Translations under genes and position numbers: made by a program
Shown here: in pieces, positions 55,208-63,849 of the stretch
Layout: each line of letters begins with the position of its first letter
Position numbering within the stretch: the stretch's first letter is position 1
The notes under the pieces: generated by a model
The model's database searches: none
Seen by the model: the letters and a program-made list of their open reading frames with translations, nothing else
Told to the model about the DNA's origin: nothing
Source of the DNA: an uncultured Litoreibacter sp.
GTDB taxonomy: Bacteria; Pseudomonadota; Alphaproteobacteria; Rhodobacterales; Rhodobacteraceae
Length of the DNA stretch: 64,000 nt
Reading direction: 5' to 3'
Assembly: GCF_947501785.1 (NCBI RefSeq)
Contig: NZ_CANMXB010000001.1
Location: forward strand, 62,001-126,000

Positions 55208-55675
55208 TCACGGTTTCGTGGGAAGCGGGCTGTCCGCCTTGATCTGGTCCATCACGATCTGGCTCTGCACCCGGCCCACCGCCGGATGGGGCAGCAAAAT
55301 GTCCTGCACAAGCCGGTTCAGCGCCGCCAGATCCTCGCAAATCACGCGCAGCAGGTAGTCGGCGTCGCCGGTCAGGGTCCAGGCCGCAATAATTTCGGGC
55401 TGGCGGCGGGTGAGGCTCAGAAACGCCTGATGCGTCTCAGGCGTGTGGGTCGCGGTCTGCACCTGCACAAAGGCCTGCACGGTCAGCCCCAGTTTGGCGG
55501 GGTCGGGGCGCGCCACGTAGCCGGTGATGTAGCCGTCCTGCTCCAGCCGCTGTTTGCGTCGCCCCGCCTGGCTGGGCGAGAGGTTCAGCACCTCGGCTAA
55601 TTGTTGGGACGTCATATGAGCGTCGGTCTGCAGCGCATCCACGATGCGCAAGTCGGTCTTGTCTAAGGTGTCCAT
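55208..55675 (-). CDS. Lrp/AsnC-family regulator
   Basis: A 155-residue regulator. The N-terminal helix-turn-helix (LDKTDLRIVDALQTDAHMTS, QQLAEVLNLSPSQAGRRKQR) is of the Lrp type, and the C-terminal RAM domain contains WTLTGDADYLLRVICEDL for ligand binding and oligomerisation. I chose ATG 55673-55675. It is divergent from hppD, and a near-perfect palindrome GCGCACAATGTGCGC lies between them, so it probably controls tyrosine/phenylalanine breakdown and itself. The ligand is inferred to be an aromatic amino acid or a derivative. Confidence 0.88.
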   Translation of the reverse strand: MDTLDKTDLRIVDALQTDAHMTSQQLAEVLNLSPSQAGRRKQRLEQDGYITGYVARPDPAKLGLTVQAFVQVQTATHTPETHQAFLSLTRRQPEIIAAWTLTGDADYLLRVICEDLAALNRLVQDILLPHPAVGRVQSQIVMDQIKADSPLPTKP

Positions 55676-55747
55676 GCGGAAATCTCGCGTGAATGTCGTA
55701 AATGATGACTGAAGAATAGCATATTTTTCGCTAACGGCCATGAGAAT

Positions 55748-55762
55748 GCGCACAATGTGCGC
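55748..55762. promoter_or_regulatory. Candidate operator between Lrp gene and hppD
   Basis: GCGCACAATGTGCGC is a perfect 15-base inverted repeat: 6-base arms around AAT. It lies 73 bases upstream of the Lrp start and 50 bases upstream of hppD. Lrp/AsnC proteins bind palindromes of about this size, usually with A/T-rich centres; here the arms are GC-rich, so another factor is possible. Confidence 0.55.
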
Positions 55763-55811
55763 CCCTCAAGCGGTATGATGCACCCAACATGCAGTCACAG
55801 GAGTATTCCCC

Positions 55812-56909
55812 ATGGGCCCTTTCCCGCACGACGCCCCGAAATCCACCATTTCTGAGGCCAACCCGGCCGGCACTGACGGGTTCGAATTCGTAGAATTTGC
55901 CCATCCCGACCCGGACATGCTGCGCGAGACCTTCGCGCGCATGGGCTACATCCACACTGCGACACATAAGACCAAGGCGATCGCGCTCTGGCAGCAGGGC
56001 GACATCACCTATGTGCTCAACAACGAGCCCGGCAGCCACGCGCTGAATTTCGTTGAGGAACACGGGCCCTGCGCCCCCGCCATGGCGTGGCGCGTTGTCG
56101 ACGCGGAGCATGCGTTCAAGCACGCGGTCGCCAAAGGCGCGACACCCTACGAGGGCACTGGCAAAACCATGGACGTGCCCGCCATCGTGGGCATCGGTGG
56201 CTCGCTGATCTATTTCATCGACCAGTATTACGAGGCGAACCCCTATAACGCCGAATTCAACTGGGTCAGCAAAACCCATCCCGAGGGCGTGGGCTTCCAC
56301 TATCTCGACCACCTGACGCATAATGTGCACAAGGGCAATATGGACGTCTGGTTCCGTTTCTACGGCGACCTGTTCGGCTTCAAGGAAATCCGGTTCTTCG
56401 ATATCGAGGGCAAACATTCGGGGCTGCTGTCGCGCGCGCTGACGTCCCCTTGCGGCCGCATCCGTATCCCGATCAACGAGGATCGCGGCGAGACTGGGCA
56501 AATCGTTGAATACCTGAAGCGCTACAATGGCGAGGGCATCCAGCATATCGCGGTCGGCGCCAAGGACATCTACGCGGCCACCGACCAGATCGCTGAGAAC
56601 GGCGTCAAATTCATGCCCGCCCCGCCCGAAACCTACTACCCGCTCTCCAAAACGCGGGTCAAAGGCCATGAAGAACCCATCGAGAAGATGAAAAAACACG
56701 GCATCCTGATTGACGGCGAAGGCGTGGTCGGCGGGGGCGAGACGCGTATCCTGCTACAAATCTTTTCCAAAACGGTGATCGGCCCGATCTTCTTTGAATT
56801 TATCCAGCGCAAAGGCGATGACGGCTTTGGGGAGGGCAACTTCAAAGCGTTGTTCGAAGCGATCGAGCAGGACCAGATCGACCGAGGCGTGCTGAGCGCC
56901 GCCGAATAG
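55812..56909 (+). CDS. hppD: 4-hydroxyphenylpyruvate dioxygenase
   Basis: A 365-residue non-haem iron enzyme that converts 4-hydroxyphenylpyruvate to homogentisate in tyrosine breakdown. The iron ligands are His167 (LDHLTHNV), His245 (GIQHIAV) and Glu329 (FFEFIQRKG), matching the usual two-His-one-Glu facial triad and family spacing. The N-terminal domain has NPAGTDGFEFVEFAHPDPD. Full length fits the family (about 360). ATG 55812 follows ACAGGAGTATT. Homogentisate dioxygenase and later steps are not in this window. Confidence 0.95.
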   Translation: MGPFPHDAPKSTISEANPAGTDGFEFVEFAHPDPDMLRETFARMGYIHTATHKTKAIALWQQGDITYVLNNEPGSHALNFVEEHGPCAPAMAWRVVDAEHAFKHAVAKGATPYEGTGKTMDVPAIVGIGGSLIYFIDQYYEANPYNAEFNWVSKTHPEGVGFHYLDHLTHNVHKGNMDVWFRFYGDLFGFKEIRFFDIEGKHSGLLSRALTSPCGRIRIPINEDRGETGQIVEYLKRYNGEGIQHIAVGAKDIYAATDQIAENGVKFMPAPPETYYPLSKTRVKGHEEPIEKMKKHGILIDGEGVVGGGETRILLQIFSKTVIGPIFFEFIQRKGDDGFGEGNFKALFEAIEQDQIDRGVLSAAE

Positions 56910-56958
56910 GGTTGAAAATTTGACGCGCCCCTTGTTCTCTGAGGAAAATGGGGGCCGC

Positions 56959-57501
56959 ATGCCAAATATCGAAATCGTCAGCTACTCCGGCACCGGCAAG
57001 ACCACCGAATTGGCGGAAATCATCGCCGAGGCCGCCGATGCGCGTCTGTGGACGCTTCCCCATGACGGCGAAACCAAGAAGAAGATGTGGGACGCGCTGG
57101 ACGATGCCGACACGATTCTGTTCGGCAGCCCCACTTATATGGGCGGCCCCGCATGGCAGTTCAAACGCTTCGCGGATGCGACGGGCGAGCGGTGGTACAA
57201 CCGCGACTGGCAGGACAAGCTGGCGGGGGGATTCACCACGTCAGGGTCGACCAATGGCGATAAAGGCGAGTGCCTGTCCTATTTCATCACGCTGGCCAAC
57301 CAGCATGGGATGATCTGGGTGTCGTTGGGGCAAAACTCGCCGCCAAGCCGGACCAACACCGACACGGCCACCAACTGGACTGGGGCCAATGGTGGGGTCA
57401 TGGCAATCGCGGGGCCTGGGGGTATGCCGCAAGGGGATTTGCAAAGCGCGCGGGCCTACGGGCAAAGGGTGAAACAGCTGACCGAAAGGTTCGCCGTCTA
57501 G
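56959..57501 (+). CDS. Flavodoxin/WrbA-like FMN protein
   Basis: A 180-residue protein. The FMN phosphate-binding loop is near IVSYSGTGKTTELAEIIAEA, and FGSPTYMGGPAWQFKRFAD is typical of flavodoxin-like NAD(P)H:quinone reductases (WrbA type). It is soluble. I chose ATG 56959; an upstream start at 56920 overlaps less likely sequence. It follows hppD by 49 bases; reduction of a quinone is plausible but not shown. Repeat sequences follow its stop. Confidence 0.82.
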   Translation: MPNIEIVSYSGTGKTTELAEIIAEAADARLWTLPHDGETKKKMWDALDDADTILFGSPTYMGGPAWQFKRFADATGERWYNRDWQDKLAGGFTTSGSTNGDKGECLSYFITLANQHGMIWVSLGQNSPPSRTNTDTATNWTGANGGVMAIAGPGGMPQGDLQSARAYGQRVKQLTERFAV

Positions 57502-57584
57502 GTTTCTTTCTGCCCCAAATATGCCCGCCGGAGGCGGAAGAATTTTCGGCGAAAATTCTTCAAATTTCTTACTTTAAGAAATTT
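57502..57584. repeat. Intergenic repeat tail (inverted, copy D) fused to a tandem-hairpin element
   Basis: On the minus strand, 57540-57505 reads as the repeat tail GCGGGCATATTTGGGGCAGA, matching copies A and C. It is followed on the plus strand by two hairpins: GAAGAATTTTC-GGC-GAAAATTCTTC (57537-57561) and AAATTTCTTA-CTT-TAAGAAATTT (57562-57584). They share architecture with the element at 26050-26096. It separates the convergent flavodoxin and GNAT genes and may terminate both. Confidence 0.6.
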
Positions 57585-57597
57585 CCACCGCCCCGCA

Positions 57598-58059
57598 TCA
57601 CAGGTCCTTGAACATCCGAAAATTGGGGATCTCGACACCGTTGCGGGTGACCACCTGTGCCGCCTCCACTTGCCAGCCTTGTTTGGCGAAAAAAGATTTC
57701 GCCAGGTGGCTCGCCTCGGTGGTCATCATGGTGAACCCTTGCTTGCGGGCCTCCGCTTCGATCTTGTCATATAGGTCCGAGGCCGTGCCGGTCCCCATCT
57801 TGTCCGGGGCCACATAGGCCATGTCGACATGCGACAGTTCCAGCAACTGCATGAAGCCGGTGATGCGGCCGTCTTCCTCAGAGACGAAGGTGGTGTCGCG
57901 CGCCAGTTTGTCCGGCCAGCTGTCCGGCATCCGTTCATCCGGCACCCAGGCGGTGCGTTGCTCGGTGGTGTAGCGGGTCTTTGCACCCAGCCGGACGGCG
58001 TCAAAGAAGACGCGGTAGGTCGCCTCTGCATCGTCCAAACTGTAGGCGCGGACCGTCAT
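57598..58059 (-). CDS. GNAT-family acetyltransferase
   Basis: A 153-residue protein with the GNAT fold. The acetyl-CoA-binding loop region is VDMAYVAPDKMGTGTASDLY (Q/RxxGxG/A-like), followed by DKIEAEARKQGFTMMTTEAS and the C-terminal SFFAKQGWQVEA. The acceptor is unknown; similarity is to small-molecule and protein N-acetyltransferases of the YafP/RimI-like group. ATG 58057-58059 is 3 bases from the stop of the SDR gene, so they are read as one unit. Confidence 0.85.
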   Translation of the reverse strand: MTVRAYSLDDAEATYRVFFDAVRLGAKTRYTTEQRTAWVPDERMPDSWPDKLARDTTFVSEEDGRITGFMQLLELSHVDMAYVAPDKMGTGTASDLYDKIEAEARKQGFTMMTTEASHLAKSFFAKQGWQVEAAQVVTRNGVEIPNFRMFKDL

Positions 58060-58062
58060 GGC

Positions 58063-58818
58063 TCAGACCTGTCCGCCCGCAATTTCAATGGTTTGTCCGT
58101 TGACGCTTCCAGAGCCTGCGCCGCACAGCCAGGCTGCGGCCTCACCAATCTCGCTGGCCTCTATCAGTCGCTTATGGCGGTTGGACCGCACCATCGTGCC
58201 CAGCGCGTCCTCCTTGGACATGCCCGCCCGCGCCGCGATGTCGTCGGTGTTGCGGGTCACAATCGGGGTGTCGACATAGCCCGGGCACAGCGCGTTGAAC
58301 GTGTAAGGCCCGCCCATGTAATCCTCCGACAAGCCGCGAATGAGCCCGATCAGCCCATGCTTTGAAGCCGAGTATGCCGGCGCACCCCGCAACCCGCGCA
58401 CCCCAGCAATCGAGGACACGGCAATCACGCGGCCCCAATCGGTCGTCAGCATCGAGGGCAGGCAGGCCTGTATCGTCAACATCGCCCCATCCAGATTCGT
58501 GGCCATCGTCCGCCGCCAGAACGCCAAATCCATCTTGGAGATGGATTTGCCCTCGGCAATCCCGGCATTGGGCACGCAAATTTGAACGGGCCCGTTCTGC
58601 GCAATCGCGGCCTCAACCACCGACGCAGTGGCATCGGGGTCAGTCACATCCAATGCCAGTGGCAACCCGCCAAAAGACGCCGCAGCGTCTTTGAGCACGT
58701 CAATCCGCCGTCCGGTGATGGTGACCGATGCGCCTTGCGCAGCAAGGCTTTGCGCAATGGCCAGCCCGATGCCGGTGCCGCCGCCGGTGATGAACGCATG
58801 TTTGCCCGATAAATGCAT
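58063..58818 (-). CDS. SDR-family oxidoreductase (3-hydroxybutyrate-dehydrogenase-like)
   Basis: A 251-residue short-chain dehydrogenase. Motifs: the cofactor loop FITGGGTGIGLAIAQSLAAQ, the NAG element in VPNAGIAEGKS, the catalytic Ser in AVSSIAGVRGLRG, YSASK and CPGYVDTPIV. The SSIAG and PGYVDTP segments resemble 3-hydroxybutyrate dehydrogenases, but also 3-oxoacyl-ACP reductases, so the substrate is open. I chose ATG 58816-58818, preceded by a strong AGGAGGTT. It is upstream of the GNAT gene in one unit and divergent from pntA. Confidence 0.85.
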   Translation of the reverse strand: MHLSGKHAFITGGGTGIGLAIAQSLAAQGASVTITGRRIDVLKDAAASFGGLPLALDVTDPDATASVVEAAIAQNGPVQICVPNAGIAEGKSISKMDLAFWRRTMATNLDGAMLTIQACLPSMLTTDWGRVIAVSSIAGVRGLRGAPAYSASKHGLIGLIRGLSEDYMGGPYTFNALCPGYVDTPIVTRNTDDIAARAGMSKEDALGTMVRSNRHKRLIEASEIGEAAAWLCGAGSGSVNGQTIEIAGGQV

Positions 58819-59009
58819 GCAACCTCCTATTTCCACGTCAGATTACCCCAACAGCCGCGCAAATCCAGAGAGACATAAAATTGCATACAAAGGCACACTT
58901 GCGACATTTTGTTACTTTACCTATCGTCGCGCTTTACGTTTCGGGACGCCAAGGATAAGAGCAGAGTTCTGCGAGTTACATTTCATTTGAGCCACAAAAG
59001 GAGGGCCAC

Positions 59010-60584
59010 ATGAAAATCGGGGCACCCAAAGAGACATTTGCCGGTGAAAACAGGGTCGCGATGACACCTGAAAGCGCGGTTCTGCTGCAAAAGCTAGGCC
59101 ACGAATGCGTGATCGAATCCAAAGCGGGTGCTGCCGCAGGGTTCTCAGACAAAGCTTACAAAGATGCGGGCGTTGAGGTCGTGAAATCCGCCACGGCGCT
59201 GTGGAAGGCCGCCGACGTTATTGTCAAAGTACGCCAGCCCACGACCACCGAACAAAAGAAGCTGGTCTCTGGCAAGACACTGATCTCATTCTTCAATCCA
59301 GCTGCCAACGAAAAAGGCATGAAAGCCGCCGCCGATGCTGGTGCTACGGTGATTGCCATGGAAATGGTGCCGCGCATCAGCCGCGCCCAGAAGATGGACG
59401 CGCTGTCCTCCATGGCCAATATCGCGGGCTACCGCGCGGTGATCGAGGCGGGCAACAATTTTGGCCGCTTCTTCACCGGTCAGGTGACCGCCGCCGGTAA
59501 GGTCCCGCCTGCCAAAGTTCTGGTCGTTGGCGCGGGTGTTGCGGGTCTTGCTGCTATCGGCACGGCGACCTCGCTTGGTGCCATCACATACGCCTTCGAC
59601 GTGCGCCCCGAAGTGGCGGAGCAGGTCGAATCCATGGGCGCGGAATTTGTCTTCCTCGATTTCGAGGAGGAAGCGCAAGACGGCGCGGCAACAGGGGGTT
59701 ACGCCGCCGTCTCTTCCCCTGAATTCCGTGAAGCCCAGCTTGCCAAATTCCGCGAACTGGCCCCCGAGGTCGATATCGTCATCACCACGGCGCTGATCCC
59801 GAACCGTGAGGCGCCCGAGCTGTGGACCGAGGACATGGTGAAAGCCATGAAACCCGGCTCCGTCATCGTGGACCTCGCGGCGGAGAAGGGCGGCAACTGC
59901 AAGCTGACCGTCATGGACGAGAAGATCGTCACCGACAATGGCGTCACCATCATTGGCTACACCGATTTCCCAAGCCGGATGGGCGCGCAGGCCTCGTCGC
60001 TTTATGCCAACAACATCCGCCACATGATCGCTGATCTGACGCCTGAGAAGGACGGCAAGATCAAGCACGACATGGAAGACGACGTGATCCGCGGCGCGAC
60101 CGTGACGCATAAGAAAAAGGTCACATGGCCACCCCCACCGCCCAAGGTGGCGGCAATCGCGGCGCAGCCTGCGAAGGAAAAGCCCAAGGAGCTGACCCCC
60201 GAAGAAGTCCGCGCCAATGAAGTGGCGGCCTTCAAGCAAGAGACCAAAACCCAAGTGACGCTGATCGCCATTGGCGCGGCGCTGCTATTGGCCGTGGGCC
60301 TCGTGGCCCCGGCCAGCTTCATGCAGCATTTCATTGTCTTTGTGCTGGCGGTGTTCGTGGGCTTCCAGGTGATCTGGAACGTCGCCCACTCGCTGCACAC
60401 GCCCTTGATGGCGGTGACCAACGCGATCTCCTCGATCATCATTTTGGGCGCGTTGACCCAGATCGGGTCGGGGTCCTTCCTGGTGGTCCTGCTCGCGGCG
60501 GCGTCGGTGTTTATGACCGGCATCAACATTTTCGGTGGCTTTCTCGTGACACGGCGCATGCTCGCCATGTTCCAGAAGTCGTAA
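59010..60584 (+). CDS. pntA: NAD(P) transhydrogenase subunit alpha
   Basis: A 524-residue subunit of the proton-translocating transhydrogenase. The N-terminal NAD(H)-binding dI domain has [28 protein letters not shown] start, and the Rossmann motif [21 protein letters not shown] proline-rich linker ([15 protein letters not shown]) joins it to four C-terminal membrane helices. With PntB it uses the proton gradient to reduce NADP+ with NADH. The ATG at 59010 follows AAAAGGAGGGCC. The gene leads the pntAB operon, preceded by a 191-base gap shared with the divergent SDR gene. Confidence 0.95.
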   Translation: MKIGAPKETFAGENRVAMTPESAVLLQKLGHECVIESKAGAAAGFSDKAYKDAGVEVVKSATALWKAADVIVKVRQPTTTEQKKLVSGKTLISFFNPAANEKGMKAAADAGATVIAMEMVPRISRAQKMDALSSMANIAGYRAVIEAGNNFGRFFTGQVTAAGKVPPAKVLVVGAGVAGLAAIGTATSLGAITYAFDVRPEVAEQVESMGAEFVFLDFEEEAQDGAATGGYAAVSSPEFREAQLAKFRELAPEVDIVITTALIPNREAPELWTEDMVKAMKPGSVIVDLAAEKGGNCKLTVMDEKIVTDNGVTIIGYTDFPSRMGAQASSLYANNIRHMIADLTPEKDGKIKHDMEDDVIRGATVTHKKKVTWPPPPPKVAAIAAQPAKEKPKELTPEEVRANEVAAFKQETKTQVTLIAIGAALLLAVGLVAPASFMQHFIVFVLAVFVGFQVIWNVAHSLHTPLMAVTNAISSIIILGALTQIGSGSFLVVLLAAASVFMTGINIFGGFLVTRRMLAMFQKS

Positions 60585-60596
60585 GGGGTAGGGATC

Positions 60597-62030
60597 ATGG
60601 AATTCGGATTTACAACAGCGGCTTATGTGGTCGCAGCGGTCCTCTTCATCCTGTCGCTTGGCGGCTTGTCGGGGCAAGAAAGCGCCAAACGCGCGGTGTG
60701 GTACGGCATCGCCGGTATGGCTTTGGCCGTGCTTGCGACCTTGATCGGGCCGGGCTCGGGCTATTGGCTGTTCTCGGTCGTGCTGATCGCCCTTGGCGGC
60801 ATGATCGGCTACCAACTGGCGACGCGGGTGCAGATGACCCAGATGCCGGAACTGGTCGCGGCGATGCACTCGCTGGTGGGCCTTGCGGCCGTCTTCGTGG
60901 GCTTCATCGCGCATTTTGAATTGAACCGCGTGATGGGGCTATCAGGCGACCAGCTCAATGACCTGGGCACCTTCGCAGCCCTTTTGGCCAAGAAAACAGG
61001 GGTCGAGGTATCGATCCTGCGGGTCGAGCTGTTCCTAGGCATCTTCATCGGTGCGGTGACCTTCACCGGCTCCGTCATTGCCTACGGCAAGCTGGCGGGC
61101 AAGGTGAACTCGGCGGCTGAAAAGCTGCCGGGCGGCCATATGCTGAACGCGGGCGCGGCGGCTTTGTCGCTGATCTGCCTGATCTGGTACTTCAACACCG
61201 GCGGCTTCTTCCCGCTCTTCATCATGACCTTGGCGGCGCTGTTCATCGGCTACCACCTGATCATGGGCATTGGCGGCGCGGATATGCCGGTGGTGGTGTC
61301 GATGCTGAACAGCTACTCCGGCTGGGCGGCGGCGGCGATTGGCTTCTCGCTGGGCAACGATCTGTTGATCGTGGTCGGCGCGCTGGTTGGCTCCTCTGGT
61401 GCGATCCTGTCCTACATCATGTGCAAGGCGATGAACCGGTCGTTCATCTCCGTCATTCTGGGCGGCTTCGGCGGCCCGGCGGGCGAGCAGATGGCCGTGG
61501 AAGGCGAACAGGTTGCCATTGACGCCGACGGCGTGGCGACAGCGTTGAACGAAGCGGATAGCGTCATCATCATCCCGGGCTACGGCATGGCCGTGGCGCA
61601 GGCGCAAACGGCAGTGGCTGAACTGGTGCGCAAGCTGCGCGCGCAGGGTAAGAACGTGCGTTTTGCCATCCACCCTGTGGCAGGCCGTCTGCCGGGCCAC
61701 ATGAACGTGCTCTTGGCGGAGGCCAAAGTGCCCTATGACATCGTGATGGAGATGGACGAGATCAACGAGGACTTCCCTGACACGGACGTTGCCATCGTGA
61801 TCGGGTCCAATGACATCGTGAACCCGGCGGCGCAGGACGATCCGAACTCGCCCATCGCCGGCATGCCGGTCCTGGAATGCTGGAAGGCCAAGCAGGTGTT
61901 TGTCTCCAAACGGGGGCAGGGGACCGGTTATTCCGGCATCGAGAACCCGCTGTTCTTCAAGGACAACACGCGGATGTTCTATGGCGACGCGAAAGCGTCT
62001 TTGGATACGCTGCTGCCGAAGATCGACTAG
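60597..62030 (+). CDS. pntB: NAD(P) transhydrogenase subunit beta
   Basis: A 477-residue subunit. The N-terminal half has about eight to nine membrane helices carrying the proton path, with [20 protein letters not shown] and [20 protein letters not shown]. The C-terminal dIII domain binds NADP(H): [20 protein letters not shown], the [19 protein letters not shown] loop and [13 protein letters not shown]. It starts 12 bases after pntA with AAGGGGTAGG. A strong terminator at 62038 ends the operon. It generates NADPH, useful for reductive biosynthesis and oxidative-stress defence. Confidence 0.95.
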   Translation: MEFGFTTAAYVVAAVLFILSLGGLSGQESAKRAVWYGIAGMALAVLATLIGPGSGYWLFSVVLIALGGMIGYQLATRVQMTQMPELVAAMHSLVGLAAVFVGFIAHFELNRVMGLSGDQLNDLGTFAALLAKKTGVEVSILRVELFLGIFIGAVTFTGSVIAYGKLAGKVNSAAEKLPGGHMLNAGAAALSLICLIWYFNTGGFFPLFIMTLAALFIGYHLIMGIGGADMPVVVSMLNSYSGWAAAAIGFSLGNDLLIVVGALVGSSGAILSYIMCKAMNRSFISVILGGFGGPAGEQMAVEGEQVAIDADGVATALNEADSVIIIPGYGMAVAQAQTAVAELVRKLRAQGKNVRFAIHPVAGRLPGHMNVLLAEAKVPYDIVMEMDEINEDFPDTDVAIVIGSNDIVNPAAQDDPNSPIAGMPVLECWKAKQVFVSKRGQGTGYSGIENPLFFKDNTRMFYGDAKASLDTLLPKID

Positions 62031-62037
62031 GCTCAAG

Positions 62038-62069
62038 GCGCGCCCGGGGGCATTCCGGGCGCGCGTTTT
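62038..62069 (+). terminator. Terminator after pntB
   Basis: GCGCGCCCGG (62038-62047) pairs perfectly with CCGGGCGCGC (62055-62064) over 10 bases around GGGCATT, followed by GTTTT. It starts 8 bases after the pntB stop and closes the pntAB operon. Confidence 0.85.
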
Positions 62070-62212
62070 GCACCTATCACCAAACTTGAGAACTATGCGC
62101 TTAGGCCAGTTGTTATCCGGTCGAATCCCGTCCATGATGCACCTAGGAAAGTGAGTTTTGTTGGCGCAATTATTTGGCCAATGCGGTTACCTTGGAAAGG
62201 ATTTTGGAACCG

Positions 62213-62740
62213 ATGTTTAAGTATATTCTTTTGTCACTGGCGATGATGACCACTGCGGTTCTCGGCCAGAGTTTCGATAAGCGGTTTTCGGAGGTCGCGG
62301 TTGGAACGACGTTTCACTACGAGCGCAACAACGGCCGGGACTACAGCCTTACCTACTTGGGCAAGAGCGGTAAGTATCACCGGGTACGCAAGGAGAGCGT
62401 GAAGGAAAACTTCATTCGCACCTATGTTTACAACGCTCAGGGCCGGCTGCATTCGATCAAGTATGACAACAGCTATACCGTGCGGTTCTCCACGAAATGC
62501 GGGGACGCGATCGGCGAATGCATCTACACGTATAAGGGTCACCCGAAATACAACGGCAAGTGGAAGAAGCGCTATTGGTATGACGGCGGTAACCTGTTGA
62601 CGTCCGACACTCGGATCAACGAGGACTACAACCATGTCTACAAGGTGGAGTTTACCACCGGGAACTTCCTCAAATATGAGGAAAGAGTCAGCGGCGGAAC
62701 GCCGCGCTGGACCAAGTTGGTAAGAGTGACCAACAAGTAA
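62213..62740 (+). CDS. Unknown secreted protein, 175 residues
   Basis: A 175-residue protein with an N-terminal signal peptide (MFKYILLSLAMMTTAVLGQS, cleavage after residue 18 or 19). The mature part is rich in Tyr, Lys, Asn and Thr, with FHYERNNGRDYSLTYLGKSG, KCGDAIGECIYTY holding two Cys, and repeated short Tyr motifs. It is markedly less GC-rich in amino-acid choice than its neighbours, suggesting acquisition or a structural role. I recognise no family. It stands alone between the pntB terminator and its own terminator at 62766, so it is a monocistronic unit. I chose ATG 62213 over a TTG at 62174. Confidence 0.75.
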   Translation: MFKYILLSLAMMTTAVLGQSFDKRFSEVAVGTTFHYERNNGRDYSLTYLGKSGKYHRVRKESVKENFIRTYVYNAQGRLHSIKYDNSYTVRFSTKCGDAIGECIYTYKGHPKYNGKWKKRYWYDGGNLLTSDTRINEDYNHVYKVEFTTGNFLKYEERVSGGTPRWTKLVRVTNK

Positions 62741-62765
62741 AGTGCGTCACAACACAACGCCTACG

Positions 62766-62794
62766 CGCCTGCGGCAATAGTCGCAGGCGTTTTT
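62766..62794 (+). terminator. Terminator after the orphan secreted protein
   Basis: CGCCTGCG (62766-62773) pairs with CGCAGGCG (62782-62789) over 8 bases around GCAATAGT, followed by TTTTT. It lies 26 bases after the preceding stop. Confidence 0.85.
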
Positions 62795-62848
62795 CGTTTG
62801 AACATCCAGCGCCGGGGCTATCTGTTAAGGGCAAAGGAGAATTGCGCC

Positions 62849-63715
62849 ATGAAAGATGAATACACCCCCCCGAAGGTCTGGAAGTGGGAAGCTGAAAACG
62901 GCGGCGAATGGGCCAAGCTGAACCGCCCCATTGCGGGCGCCACCCATGACAAGGAATTGCCCGTCGGCAAGCACCCGCTGCAGCTTTACAGCCTTGCCAC
63001 GCCGAACGGCGTCAAAGTCACCGTCATGCTCGAAGAGCTGCTGGCCGCGGGCCACACGGGCGCGGAATATGACGCCTGGCTGATCCGCATCGGCGAGGGG
63101 CATCAATTCGGGTCGGGCTTTGTGGAGATCAACCCGAACTCCAAGATCCCCGCCATGTATGACACCGAAACCAAGACGCGGGTGTTCGAGAGCGCCTCGA
63201 TCCTGTTTTATCTGGCGGAAAAATTCGGCAACGCCTTCCTGCCGACCGACCTGAAGACCCGCACCGAGACCATGAACTGGCTGTTCTGGCTGCAGGGATC
63301 GGCCCCTTATCTGGGCGGCGGCTTCGGCCATTTCTACGCCTACGCGCCCTACAAGATGGAATACCCGATCGACCGTTTCACGATGGAGGCCAAGCGCCAG
63401 CTGGACGTGTTGGATCGGCATCTGGCGGAGAACGAGTATCTGGCGGGCGATACCTACACCATCGCCGACATGGCCACCTGCCCGTGGTACGGACGCACCG
63501 TCGCTGGCGAAAGCTACGATGCGGGGGAGTTCCTCGACGTGGGCATCTACAAGAACGTGTTCCGCTGGTACGAGCTGGTGTCAAACCGCCCTGCCTATAA
63601 GCGCGGAGCCATGGTGAACAAAACCTTCGGCCCGCTTGAAGGTCAGCTGCACGAGCGGCATGACGCGGGTGATTTTGACACCCAGACCCAGGACAAGCTG
63701 CAAGGCGAAACCTGA
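62849..63715 (+). CDS. yghU: YghU-type glutathione S-transferase/disulfide reductase
   Basis: A 288-residue protein, the usual length for YghU. It has an N-terminal extension with KVWKWEAENGGEWAKLNRPI, the thioredoxin-like domain with HPLQLYSLATPNGVKVTVML, INPNSKIPAMYD and the ES glutathione contact in RVFESASILFYLA, and a helical domain with YLAGDTYTIADMATCPWYGR. YghU proteins reduce disulfides with two glutathione molecules bound and are called Nu-class GSTs. ATG 62849 follows AAAGGAGAATT. It is a stand-alone gene with no operon partner on either side. Confidence 0.9.
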   Translation: MKDEYTPPKVWKWEAENGGEWAKLNRPIAGATHDKELPVGKHPLQLYSLATPNGVKVTVMLEELLAAGHTGAEYDAWLIRIGEGHQFGSGFVEINPNSKIPAMYDTETKTRVFESASILFYLAEKFGNAFLPTDLKTRTETMNWLFWLQGSAPYLGGGFGHFYAYAPYKMEYPIDRFTMEAKRQLDVLDRHLAENEYLAGDTYTIADMATCPWYGRTVAGESYDAGEFLDVGIYKNVFRWYELVSNRPAYKRGAMVNKTFGPLEGQLHERHDAGDFDTQTQDKLQGET

Positions 63716-63849
63716 TCTAAGATTAGGGGTCGGCCATGGCGAAAGCAGGATCAACGCGATCTCGAAACATGTGGCCGATCCTGAGAAGGGCGACGGAAAC
63801 CGGCATCCCTCCCGTTTGATAGACACCATCAATCGAGAGGAGACCTGAC

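Noticed and set aside
62115-62145. A tRNA T-arm-like stretch GGTCGAATCCCG
   Set aside because: No matching acceptor stem, anticodon arm or D-arm can be folded around it, so it is not a tRNA gene; an attachment-site remnant has no other support.
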